The notes under the pieces are model-generated. The model was not told the origin of the DNA. It did no database searches and was given only the letters and a program-made list of their open reading frames with translations. A DNA stretch of 64,000 bases. It comes from Gemmatimonas sp. Lineage in GTDB: Bacteria; Gemmatimonadota; Gemmatimonadetes; Gemmatimonadales; Gemmatimonadaceae. Positions within the stretch are counted from its first letter, which is position 1, and each line of letters begins with the position of its first letter. Both the position numbers and the translations under genes were made by a program. Positions 38,144 through 45,841 of the stretch are shown here, in pieces. The stretch is from NCBI GenBank assembly GCA_013822425.1, contig PNKL01000001.1, forward strand, positions 62,001 to 126,000. Reading direction: 5' to 3'.

Positions 38144-39891
38144 CTGCGCCATGGCGTGCGCTGGCCCGGGGCCTGTGGCGGGAGCATCGCGGGGCGATGC
38201 TCGTGGTCGGCACGGCCACGGCGGCGCTCATGCTCACCGAGGGGGTGGGGCTGCTGCTCGCGGTGCCCATGCTGCGGCTGGTTGGCGTGGCGCTCGGCGC
38301 CGGTGCCTCGGATCGCGTTGCCGACGCGCTGGAGGCGGCGTTGCGCGCCCTGGGCGTGACGCCCACCCTTGCCGGCGTGCTGCTCGCGGTGGTCGCCGTG
38401 GTGACGGCGCGCGCGGCGCTGCAGCTGCTGCTGACGAGCGCGCAGGCGCGGCTTGAAGCGGAGGTCGTGGGGCGGCTGCGCCAGCGGCTCTTCGCCGCCG
38501 TGGTGCAACTGCCGTGGGCGCGCTTCTCGGGCGAGCGGCCGGCGGCGCTTGCGCATGCACTCGGCCCGCAGGTGGACGACGTGCACGCGGCGCTGCTGAT
38601 GCTGCTCGACGCGGCGTCGCTGGCGGCGGCAGTCGCGGCGGCGGCCACGGTGGCCGTCGTTGTGTCGCCGGTCCTGACGGCCGTGGTCGCGCTGGCTGGC
38701 GTGCTGCTGGTGCTCGCGGCGCGCGCGCTGCGCGCGCCGGGACGTGCCGAGGGCGAGCGGCTGCTCGAGGCGGCCACGACCCTGTTCGCGCACGTCAGCG
38801 AGCTGCTGGGCGCGATGAAGATGATCCACGCGCATGGCGCCGAGTCGCGCGCGGTGGGCACCGTCGCGGCCGACACGCGCGCCTGGTCGGCCCTGACGCT
38901 GCACTACGCGCGCTCGCGCGCGGCGACGAGTTTCGCGCTCGCGGTGCTTGGCGTCGCGATGCTGGCCGCGCTCATCTGGGGGTCGGTGGTGCCGTTCGGC
39001 ATTGCGCCGGGGACGCTGCTGCTGCTCCTGCTGGTCTACGCGCGAATCGTCCCACGCCTCTCGGAACTGCACGTGCTGTGGAGCCGCATCAGCCAGGCGC
39101 TGGCGTCGTTCGATGCGATCTCCGGCTTGCTCGCCCGGTGCGAGTCGGCGCGCGCCACGGCGGACGACGCACGGTCGGGGTTCGCGTTGACGGACGGCGG
39201 CGCGGCCGGGCGCGAGCGGAACGCATACGCCGCGGGGGTGACGCCCGTCGGGAGCGGACCGGGGCTCGAACTGCGCAACGTCACCGTCCGCTACCCGACG
39301 GGCGAGCGGCCCGTGTTGTCGAGGTACACGGCGTACTTCCCCGGCGGCCTGCTCACCGCGGTGGTCGGCCCGTCCGGCGCCGGCAAGACGACGCTTGGCG
39401 ACGTGCTGCTCGGCCTGCTCGTGCCCGAGGCGGGCGAGGTGCTGGTGGATGGCGTTCCGCTCGCCTCCATTCCGCGCGACGCCTGGCGTTCCCGGCTCGG
39501 CTACCTCGCGCAGGAGCCGATGCTCGTTCACGGCACGATACGCGAGAACCTGCTGTTCGCGCGGCCTTCAGCGACGGACGCGCAGCTCACCGCCGCGCTC
39601 GCCGCCGCGGCGTGCGACTTCGTTGCGCGACTTCCGCAGCGCATCGACGCGCCGGTGGGCGACCGCGGCGTCCTGCTCAGCGGCGGAGAGCGGCAGCGAA
39701 TCGCGCTCGCCCGGGCGCTGCTGCGCGAGCCGCAGCTGCTGGTGCTCGACGAGGCGACGAGCGCGCTCGATGCCGAGACGGAATGGCGGATCCTGCAGAC
39801 GGTGCGCGCCCTGAGAGGGCGCTGCACGGTGGTGTTCTGCTCGCACCGGGAGGCGGTGCGGGCGGAGGCGGATCAGGTGATAGAACTCTGA
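38140..39891 (+). CDS. ABC-type RiPP exporter (membrane plus ATPase)
   Basis: 583 residues from GTG 38140. An N-terminal transmembrane domain of about six helices (residues ~15-330; for example GAMLVVGTATAALMLTEGVGLLLAVPMLRLVG and SLAAAVAAAATVAVVVSPVLTAVVALAGVLLVLAARAL) is fused to the ATPase. The ATPase has Walker A VVGPSGAGKTTLGD (410-417), the signature LSGGERQRIALARALL (from ~513) and Walker B LLVLDEATSALD (~535). No peptidase-C39 domain, so it exports already cut peptide. Last gene of the cluster, giving export and self-protection. No TonB receptor or lasso isopeptidase is nearby. Confidence 0.9.
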   Translation: MTAPWRALARGLWREHRGAMLVVGTATAALMLTEGVGLLLAVPMLRLVGVALGAGASDRVADALEAALRALGVTPTLAGVLLAVVAVVTARAALQLLLTSAQARLEAEVVGRLRQRLFAAVVQLPWARFSGERPAALAHALGPQVDDVHAALLMLLDAASLAAAVAAAATVAVVVSPVLTAVVALAGVLLVLAARALRAPGRAEGERLLEAATTLFAHVSELLGAMKMIHAHGAESRAVGTVAADTRAWSALTLHYARSRAATSFALAVLGVAMLAALIWGSVVPFGIAPGTLLLLLLVYARIVPRLSELHVLWSRISQALASFDAISGLLARCESARATADDARSGFALTDGGAAGRERNAYAAGVTPVGSGPGLELRNVTVRYPTGERPVLSRYTAYFPGGLLTAVVGPSGAGKTTLGDVLLGLLVPEAGEVLVDGVPLASIPRDAWRSRLGYLAQEPMLVHGTIRENLLFARPSATDAQLTAALAAAACDFVARLPQRIDAPVGDRGVLLSGGERQRIALARALLREPQLLVLDEATSALDAETEWRILQTVRALRGRCTVVFCSHREAVRAEADQVIEL

Positions 39892-39895
39892 GTGC

Positions 39896-39940
39896 GGCAG
39901 AGAACGGCAGAGGACGGCAGAGGACGGCAGAGGACGGCGG
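39896..39940. repeat. Tandem GGCAGAGGAC repeat
   Basis: Four 10-bp units plus a partial one, first unit GGCAGAGAAC. It lies between the convergent exporter and ychF genes. Similar CAGACGGC words occur inside the last codons of the DUF4175 gene near 58800-58845. Confidence 0.75.
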
Positions 39941-39955
39941 TGACTACGGATTCAG

Positions 39956-41056
39956 TTACACGTTGAATCTGAACAATAGTACGTCACCGTCATTCACCAC
40001 GTACTCCTTGCCCTCGCTGCGCACGGCGCCGGCTTCCTTGGCGCCCTTCCACCCGCCGGACTTCACGAAGTCGACGTAGCTCGCCGTTTCGGCGCGAATG
40101 AAGCCGCGCTCGAAGTCGGAGTGGATGACACCGGCCGCCTGGGGCGCGGTGTCGCCTCGGTGCATGGTCCAGGCGCGCACTTCCTTCTCGCCGGCGGTGA
40201 AATAGGTCTGCAGCCCGAGCAGGTGATAGCCGGCGCGGATCAGCCGGTCGAGGCCGGCGGACTCAATGCCGAGGTGCGAGAGGAACTCGGTGCGCTCCTC
40301 CACTGGAAGCTCCGACAGCTCGGCCTCGATCTTGGCGGAGAAGGTGACGACCTCCGCCGGTTCGTGATCGCGCTCGATGGCGGCGCGCAGCGCGGTGACA
40401 TGCGGTCCCTCGTCGCCGCTCAACTCCGCGTCGGTGACGTTCGCGGCATAGAGGATGGGCTTGAGGGTGAGCAGCTGCAGGGGCCGCAGCCAGGCCCGCT
40501 CCTCGGGCGTCAGCGTCACGTGCCAGAGCGCGCGTCCTTCGGCGAGCGGCGCCATCGCCTTCTCGAGGGCGGCCGCCTCTACGGCGGCGGTCTTGTCGCC
40601 GGTCTTGGCGGTGCGCCGCGCCTTGTCGAGGCGCTTCTCCACCGAGGACAGGTCGGCGAGCGCGAGCTCGAACTCGATCGTCTCGCGGTCGCGCACGGGA
40701 TCGATGGCGCCGTCCACGTGCGTCACGTCGTGGTCGTCGAAGCAGCGCACCACATGCACGATGGCATCCGTTTCGCGGATGTTCGAGAGGAAGGCATTGC
40801 CGCGTCCTTCGCCCCTGGAGGCGCCACGCACGAGGCCGGCGATGTCCACGAACTGCACCCCGGCGGGCAGGGTCCGGACGGGCTTGACAATGTCCGCCAG
40901 CGCCGCGAGCCGCGCGTCAGGCACATCCACCACGCCGATGTTCGGATCGATGGTGCAGAACGGATAGTTGGCCGCCGCCGCACCTGCGGAGGTAATGGCG
41001 TTGAAGAGGGAGGACTTGCCGACGTTGGGGAGGCCTACGATTCCGAGCGAGAGCAT
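39956..41056 (-). CDS. ychF: Redox-regulated OBG-family ATPase YchF
   Basis: 366 residues. G1 motif GLPNVGKSSLFNAI, G3 DIAGLVRGASRGEGRGNAFL, the degenerate G4 YAANVTDAEL typical of ATP-preferring YchF, and the C-terminal TGS-like domain (LQTYFTAGEKEVRAWTMHRGDTAPQAAGVIHSDFERGFIRAE...GKEYVVNDGDVLLFRFNV). YchF binds ribosomes and responds to oxidative stress. Apparently monocistronic. Confidence 0.95.
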   Translation of the reverse strand: MLSLGIVGLPNVGKSSLFNAITSAGAAAANYPFCTIDPNIGVVDVPDARLAALADIVKPVRTLPAGVQFVDIAGLVRGASRGEGRGNAFLSNIRETDAIVHVVRCFDDHDVTHVDGAIDPVRDRETIEFELALADLSSVEKRLDKARRTAKTGDKTAAVEAAALEKAMAPLAEGRALWHVTLTPEERAWLRPLQLLTLKPILYAANVTDAELSGDEGPHVTALRAAIERDHEPAEVVTFSAKIEAELSELPVEERTEFLSHLGIESAGLDRLIRAGYHLLGLQTYFTAGEKEVRAWTMHRGDTAPQAAGVIHSDFERGFIRAETASYVDFVKSGGWKGAKEAGAVRSEGKEYVVNDGDVLLFRFNV

Positions 41057-41242
41057 GAACGGGAGGGAACGGGAAACAAGAACGGACAGCGGTTAACGGT
41101 TCACCGTTGTCCGTATCCAGTTGGCCGAGTCGAGCGCCGAACGCGCCACGAGCCACCGCAGGAATGAAAGGTAACCAGGTGGAGAGGATTGGTACCGCTC
41201 GAGACGCCGTCGGTCGCGAAGTTGCCCACACGGGAGGTGCCC

Positions 41243-41773
41243 ATGCAGGACTATCGGAAGCTGGACGTGTGGACGAAGTCGCACGAGCTCGCACTGGACG
41301 TGTATCGCATGACGGCGCGGCCACACGGCGACATGGCCGACGCGGAGCTTCGCACGGCCGTCCGTCAGGCTGCGGTGTGCGTTCCGGTCCTCATCGTGCG
41401 GGGATGCGAAGGCGAGACGGCGACCGAGTTCTCCGAGGCCATGCGCGAGGCGGCCCTGGCAACGGACGAGTTCGCGTACCTGTTGCGCCTGGCCCACGAC
41501 GCGGCGGCGCTGGAGGACGTGCCCTACGCCAGGCTCGAGGCGCGCACCAACCAGCTGCGCGCCATGCTCGGCGCGCTGAACCGCACGGTGCGGCTCAAGC
41601 TGGGGGCGGAAGCGCGCCGAGTGGTGACTCAGGCTCCGACTCAGGCTCCGACTCGGGCGGCAACGACTCGGGTGGCGGCGACTCCGGCGGTGGCGACGAC
41701 CCAGGCGGCGGTGGCTCGGGCGATGCGGGACGTCCGGAATGGCGGTTCATCGCCGCCACGATCCCGTCCGTGA
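41243..41773 (+). CDS. Four-helix-bundle (S23/IVP-like) protein with overlapping tail
   Basis: 176 residues from ATG 41243, with GGGAGG five bases upstream. Residues 1-~125 match the S23 ribosomal-intervening-sequence-type bundle family (MQDYRKLDVWTKSHELALDVYRMT...ATEFSEAMREAALATDEFAYLLRLAHDAAAL...ARTNQLRAMLGALNRTVRLKL). The usual family length is ~120, so the Thr/Ala/Pro tail (TQAPTQAPTRAATTRVAATP...) is extra. That tail is antisense to the equally repetitive C-terminal extension of pth, over 179 bp. Function of the family is unknown. Confidence 0.75.
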   Translation: MQDYRKLDVWTKSHELALDVYRMTARPHGDMADAELRTAVRQAAVCVPVLIVRGCEGETATEFSEAMREAALATDEFAYLLRLAHDAAALEDVPYARLEARTNQLRAMLGALNRTVRLKLGAEARRVVTQAPTQAPTRAATTRVAATPAVATTQAAVARAMRDVRNGGSSPPRSRP

Positions 41774-42299
41774 TCCACGTCGTGACGCCGGCGCGCAGGG
41801 CGGGGAAGAGCTCGCGCACGACCGCAGCTTCGCCACCGGTGAAGTCGCCGAGGACGAAGTCGCGCAGAACCTCGCCGGGGATCGCATCCGCGCGCCCGAT
41901 GCCGATGCGCAGGCGCGCGTACTCCTGCGTGCCCAGCGCGTCCTCGACACTGCGGAGGCCATTGTGGCCGCCGGCGGAGCCCTTCGCCCGAAAGCGATAG
42001 GTCCCCAGCGGCAGCGCGACGTCATCCACGACGACGAGCAGGTCGTTGGCGATGGCCCAGAAGGGGCGCTGCACATACGGCGCGAGCGCGTGGCCGCTCA
42101 GGTTCATGAACGTCTGCGGTTTCAGCAGGCGGACGCGGCGACCGTCCACCTCGCCGTCCGTGGCGCGCGCGTCCGGCATCGCGCGCCACGGGGGAAAACG
42201 CCAAACGTCGGCCAGGTGGTCAATGACCCACCAGCCGACGTTGTGACGCGTGGTCTCGTATTCGGGGCCCGGGTTGCCGAGGCCGACGACGAGCTTCAC
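41595..42299 (-). CDS. pth: Peptidyl-tRNA hydrolase with repetitive C-terminal extension
   Basis: 234 residues from GTG 42299, 14 bp after the rplY stop. Core: VKLVVGLGNPGPEYETTRHNVGW with the catalytic His of RHNVG, LLKPQTFMNLSGHAL, DDVALPLGTYRFRAKGSAGGHNGLRSVEDALG and DFVLGDF. It recycles peptidyl-tRNA. The normal protein would end near AMNRHSG; instead ~45 residues of Pro/Glu/Ser repeats (SPPPESPPPESLPPESEPES) follow, coded by the same DNA as the tail of the plus-strand four-helix gene. Confidence 0.93.
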   Translation of the reverse strand: MKLVVGLGNPGPEYETTRHNVGWWVIDHLADVWRFPPWRAMPDARATDGEVDGRRVRLLKPQTFMNLSGHALAPYVQRPFWAIANDLLVVVDDVALPLGTYRFRAKGSAGGHNGLRSVEDALGTQEYARLRIGIGRADAIPGEVLRDFVLGDFTGGEAAVVRELFPALRAGVTTWITDGIVAAMNRHSGRPASPEPPPPGSSPPPESPPPESLPPESEPESEPESPLGALPPPA

Positions 42300-42313
42300 G
42301 GGAGTGGACTCGA

Positions 42314-42985
42314 CTAGGCCTTCTTCTCGGCCGCCTCGGCGTCCTCCTCCTCCTTCTTGCCCTTGCTGAGCACCTCCGGCTCGGCGACCGCAGCCGCCAC
42401 CGCGGCATCCGTCGGCTCCGGGGCCTTCTCTTCCTTCGGCGCGGCGCACGTGCAGACCGTGGCGTCCACGGCGTCCAGCACCTCGACGCCGTCCGGCACC
42501 GTGATGTCGCCGACGTGGATCGACTTGCCGATGGCCAGCGCGGTGATGTCCACCTCGATCCTGGCCGGGATCGCCATGGGATCGACGCGGATCTCGAAGT
42601 CGTGCATGATCTGGTCGATGATGCCGCCTTCCTTGACGCCGATGGAGGCGCCGACGAACGCGAGCGGCACGCTCACCGTGACCTTCTCGCCCGCGACCAG
42701 TTCCTGGAAGTCGACGTGGAGAATCTCCTTGCGGAACGGGTGGCGCTGGATCTCCCGGATGAGCGCGTTGGACTTGGTGCCGTCGATGTCGACTTCGAAG
42801 ACGGTCGTGCGGTACGCGACCTTCTCGAGCATCAGCTCGAAGGCGTGCGTCTCGAGCGAGAGCGCGCGCGGCGCGCGCGCGTGTCCGTAGATGACGCCGG
42901 GGATGCGGCCCGCGGCGCGGAGCTTGCGAGCGACGCCCTTGCCGGTGTCGGCGCGGCCGGCGGCGGAAATCAGTGTGGTTGCCAT
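42314..42985 (-). CDS. rplY: Ribosomal protein bL25 (CTC form)
   Basis: 223 residues from ATG 42985 (MATTLISAAGRADTGKGVARKLRAAGRIPGVIYGHARAPRALSLE). The L25 RNA-binding domain comes first, then the TL5/CTC C-terminal domain (SVPLAFVGASIGVKEGGIIDQIMHDFEIRVDPMAIPARIEVDITALAIGKSIHVGDITVPDGVEVL), which binds 5S rRNA in longer forms, and a charged Ala/Glu tail. It follows prs by 168 bp of repeat-containing spacer. Confidence 0.95.
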   Translation of the reverse strand: MATTLISAAGRADTGKGVARKLRAAGRIPGVIYGHARAPRALSLETHAFELMLEKVAYRTTVFEVDIDGTKSNALIREIQRHPFRKEILHVDFQELVAGEKVTVSVPLAFVGASIGVKEGGIIDQIMHDFEIRVDPMAIPARIEVDITALAIGKSIHVGDITVPDGVEVLDAVDATVCTCAAPKEEKAPEPTDAAVAAAVAEPEVLSKGKKEEEDAEAAEKKA

Positions 42986-43060
42986 GAGCCAGTCCTGCTG
43001 AAGTGCGTGTGCGCTACGTGGGTTCCCGGTAGGTCCGGCCCGGCGGCGCACATCAAGAAA

Positions 43061-43131
43061 GACAAACAACAGAGAGACAACAGAGAGACAACAGAGAGAC
43101 AACAGAAAAACAACAGAAAAACAACAGACGA
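43061..43131. repeat. Tandem ACAACAGAGAG array between prs and rplY
   Basis: Six 11-12-bp units of ACAACAGAGAG / ACAACAGAAAA in a row. This is the reverse complement of the array 3' of rplI (29677-29720). The units are too short and the spacers absent for a CRISPR array. It separates prs and rplY on the minus strand. Confidence 0.75.
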
Positions 43132-43153
43132 GGGGGCGCGGGGGCCTGCCTCG

Positions 43154-44107
43154 TTATTCGAACAACGAACTCACCGACTGGTAGGCGTGCGTACTGCGAA
43201 TGGCCTTGGCGAGCAGTTCGCCTACCGAGAGCACATTGAGCGTCGGAAAGCGCCGCGACTCGGGGATGGCGATGGTGTCGGTGACGGTGACTTCCTTCAC
43301 CGGCGCGTTGCGGAGCCGTTCCACGGCGGGGCCGCTGAGCAGGGCGTGCGTGGCGCAGATGTAGATGTCGCGCGCGCCGAGCTTCTTGAGCGCGTGCGCC
43401 GATTCGGTGACGGTGCCGGCCGTGTCAATCATGTCATCGGCGAGGAGGCAATCGCGTCCCTCGACTTCACCGACCACGTTGACGACCTCGGCGATGTTGG
43501 CCGCCGGGCGCCGCTTGTCGATGATGGCGAGCGAGGCGTCGAGGCGCTTGGCGAAGCCGCGCGCCATCTTGGCGGAGCCGACGTCGGGGGCGACGACGAC
43601 GAGATCCTTGAGTTCCTTCCTGCGGTAGTGCGCGGTGAGCACGGGCGCGGCGTACAGGTGATCAACGGGGATGTCGAAGAAGCCCTGCAGCGCATGCGCG
43701 TGGAAGTCGATGCCGAGCAGTCGGTCGGCGCCGGCGCCGGTCAGCATGTTCGCCATGAGCTTGGCGCCGATGGCGACGCGCGGCTGGTCCTTGCGGTCCT
43801 GGCGGCCGTAGCCGTAGTACGGCACGACAACGGTGATGCGGGCGGCGGAGGCGCGCCGGGCGGCGTCAATAAGGAGCAGGAGCTCCATGATGTTCTCGGC
43901 CGGCGGGTTGGTCGGCTGCACGATGTAGACGTCCGCACCGCGCACGTTCTCGTCGATGCGTGCAAAGACCTCACCGTCGGCAAACCGTGAGGTTGTGCAC
44001 TTGGTGAGGTCGCAGTCCAGGTGCTGCACGATGCTTTCCGCGAGCGCCCGGTTTGCCGTGCCAGTCAGGACCCGAAAGCCCTTCAGAGGAACCGCTAGGC
44101 CGTCCAT
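43154..44107 (-). CDS. prs: Ribose-phosphate pyrophosphokinase
   Basis: 317 residues. PRPP-synthase marks: VLTGTANRALAESIVQHLD, SRFADGEVFARIDENVRGADVYIVQPTNPPAENIMELLLLIDA, YYGYGRQDRKDQPRVAIGAKLMANML, APDVGSAKMARGFAKRL, IDKRRP, and the PRPP-binding loop LLADDMIDTAGTVTESAHAL. It makes PRPP from ribose-5-phosphate and ATP for nucleotide, His and Trp synthesis. Confidence 0.96.
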   Translation of the reverse strand: MDGLAVPLKGFRVLTGTANRALAESIVQHLDCDLTKCTTSRFADGEVFARIDENVRGADVYIVQPTNPPAENIMELLLLIDAARRASAARITVVVPYYGYGRQDRKDQPRVAIGAKLMANMLTGAGADRLLGIDFHAHALQGFFDIPVDHLYAAPVLTAHYRRKELKDLVVVAPDVGSAKMARGFAKRLDASLAIIDKRRPAANIAEVVNVVGEVEGRDCLLADDMIDTAGTVTESAHALKKLGARDIYICATHALLSGPAVERLRNAPVKEVTVTDTIAIPESRRFPTLNVLSVGELLAKAIRSTHAYQSVSSLFE

Positions 44108-44150
44108 AACTTCTAAAGATGGCAGAAACGGGGTCTAAATGGAAGTGAGT

Positions 44151-44261
44151 GAAGCAGATGGGAGATGGGAGACGGGAGGTGGGAGACGTCTGGCGGGCGA
44201 GTAGTATCTTCGCGGCCGTCTTCCGTCTTCCGTCTCCCATCTCCCGTCTTCCATCTGCTTC
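44151..44261. repeat. 111-bp inverted repeat, GATGGGAGACGGGAG type, 3' of tRNA-Gln
   Basis: The left end GAAGCAGATGGGAGATGGGA and right end TCCCGTCTTCCATCTGCTTC are complementary, and both arms continue as runs of GGGAGAYGG-like words for ~40 bases. It starts two bases after the 3' end of the tRNA gene, so it can form the tRNA transcript terminator or processing hairpin. Confidence 0.7.
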
Positions 44262-44262
44262 A

Positions 44263-44334
44263 TTGCCCCCGGTGGATTCGAACCACCATTACCGGATCCA
44301 AAGACCGGGGTCCTAGCCATTGGACGAGGGGGCA
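44263..44334 (-). tRNA. tRNA-Gln (anticodon UUG)
   Basis: 72-base cloverleaf on the minus strand, beginning TGCCCCCTCGTCC. The acceptor stem TGCCCCC/GGGGGCA is complete. D-arm GTCC/GGAC, anticodon loop CTTTGGA with TTG at 34-36, T-arm GGTGG-TTCGAAT-CCACC. One T-T apposition at 31-39 closes the anticodon stem poorly. CCA is not encoded. The flanking 44335-44716 has no other gene that I can support. Confidence 0.9.
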
Positions 44335-44716
44335 GTTCGTCTGGGGACTGCCGAACTGGGCGTGCCGAAGAGGCACACCTTCTGATACAACTGGGCGCGC
44401 ACGGGGTTGCTCACGCTCCGGTCACGAGCAAAATAGCGCGTGGGGGCCTTTCCGCCACCTGCGCCCACGTCTGCCGCTGCGCTTCTCCGCCCAGGGCAGC
44501 CAGTCTGGCCTCGTCTTGACGGCCATGTGACGCCTCGTGTGCAGACTTCATCTCATGTGGAAGCATCCATCGACATCGCCGGCCGATGAGCATGAGTCGT
44601 CCCGGCCGTCCGTCAGCGGCCAGCGAGTCTTTCGCGCAGCCCGCCGCGCGGTCGAGTCGACTGTCGTCTCGACGCTGGCGGACCAACCTCAAACACCTGT
44701 GAAGAGCGGACGAACC

Positions 44717-44893
44717 ATGGTGGACGTACGTCAGTGCCGTCGTTGCGGTTTTTCCGTGGCGAAGATCGCGGCGATGTGCCCGAAGTGCAAACAGACCGCG
44801 CCCGGCTACACGGATCATGAACTCACCGTACGCCGATGGAAGCTGCTCGCAGGTTTCATCTTTCTACTCGCGCTCGCGGCGGCCTTCGCGTAG
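44717..44893 (+). CDS. Small zinc-ribbon membrane protein
   Basis: 58 residues from ATG 44717 (MVDVRQCRRCGFSVAKIAAM). Two C-x-x-C knuckles (CRRC, CPKC) form a zinc ribbon, followed by one transmembrane helix at the C-terminus (LLAGFIFLLALAAAFA). A hypothetical small protein, probably anchored in the inner membrane with the ribbon in the cytoplasm. Function unknown; the frame is open further upstream but without family features. Confidence 0.5.
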   Translation: MVDVRQCRRCGFSVAKIAAMCPKCKQTAPGYTDHELTVRRWKLLAGFIFLLALAAAFA

Positions 44894-44947
44894 CCCGGAG
44901 GGCGTTCGCCGCGCGGAGCGAGAGTGTCTTTCGGTACGAGCGGTCCG

Positions 44948-45841
44948 TCAGTACAGGCCGATCGGTGCCGCCGGCGCGGTGCTGGTCATCAGAATCGCCC
45001 AGCCGGCCGGCAGGGTGAGGGGGCGGGGCTCCGCCGCATCCCGTTCTTGCACGGCGAACAGGGTAGAGCCGGAGCCGCTCATCAACGCCAGCACGGTGGT
45101 CGGCAGTGCGGCGAGCTGCGCGCGCAGTGTGGCGAGCGCTGGGTGCTGTTCGAAGACAACCGGTTCGAAGTCATTCACCGCATCCGCGGCGACCGCGCTC
45201 CAGCTGCCGATCGACCGCGGCGACCGCCAGGCGGCGCCCGCCTGCGGGTGGCCGGCGGCGCGGTGCGCCGCGAGGGCGGCGTAGGCCTGCCCCGTGTGCA
45301 CGCCGAAGTCGGGAACGACGAGGAGCACGGGCGCGGCAGCGAGCGGCGGAAGGTCGAGCATGCGTTCGCCGCGCCCCCACGCGAGCGCGAGCTCAGAGGG
45401 GGACACGAGGAAGGCGACATCCGCGCCGATCCGGGCCGCGATATCCACGAGCGCCGCCGTGCCCAGGGAACGCGGCGCGAGCGCGTCGAGCGCGCGCAGC
45501 ACCGCTGCGGCATCGGCGCTGCCGCCGCCGAGCCCGCCGCCCACGGGAATCCGTTTCTCGATCTCGATCGCCCATCCACGCGGCGATCCGGCGACGGCGG
45601 CGTAGGCGTCCGCCGCACGCCAGGCGAGGTTCTGCTCCACCGGCCCGAGGTCCACGGCGCGCGCACCTTCGGAGAAGCGTACGTCGAGGGATCGACTGCC
45701 GGCTTCGCGCACCGTCACCACATCGGCGAGGGCGAGCCGCTGGAAGACCGTTTCGATCTGGTGGAAGCCGCTCTCTTCGCGCGCGAGGATCCGCAGGGAG
45801 AGGTTCACCTTGGCCTGCGCCATGGCGCGGGCGGTGCTCAC
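44948..45841 (-). CDS. ispE: 4-diphosphocytidyl-2-C-methyl-D-erythritol kinase
   Basis: 297 residues from GTG 45841, overlapping the upstream stop by 4 bp; ATG 45823 (MAQAKVNLSLRIL) is an alternative. GHMP-kinase motifs: AKVNLSLRILAREESGFHQIETVFQ, the ATP loop KRIPVGGGLGGGSADAAAVLRAL, and the C-terminal ALMSGSGSTLFAV. It phosphorylates CDP-methylerythritol in the MEP isoprenoid pathway. No other MEP genes are in the window. Confidence 0.94.
   Translation of the reverse strand: MSTARAMAQAKVNLSLRILAREESGFHQIETVFQRLALADVVTVREAGSRSLDVRFSEGARAVDLGPVEQNLAWRAADAYAAVAGSPRGWAIEIEKRIPVGGGLGGGSADAAAVLRALDALAPRSLGTAALVDIAARIGADVAFLVSPSELALAWGRGERMLDLPPLAAAPVLLVVPDFGVHTGQAYAALAAHRAAGHPQAGAAWRSPRSIGSWSAVAADAVNDFEPVVFEQHPALATLRAQLAALPTTVLALMSGSGSTLFAVQERDAAEPRPLTLPAGWAILMTSTAPAAPIGLY

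Noticed and set aside
43061-43131. CRISPR-like array
   Set aside because: Units of 11-12 bp repeat directly with no unique spacers and no cas genes in the window.
44335-44716. Extra tRNA or small gene beside tRNA-Gln
   Set aside because: No second cloverleaf; frames lack starts with ribosome sites.
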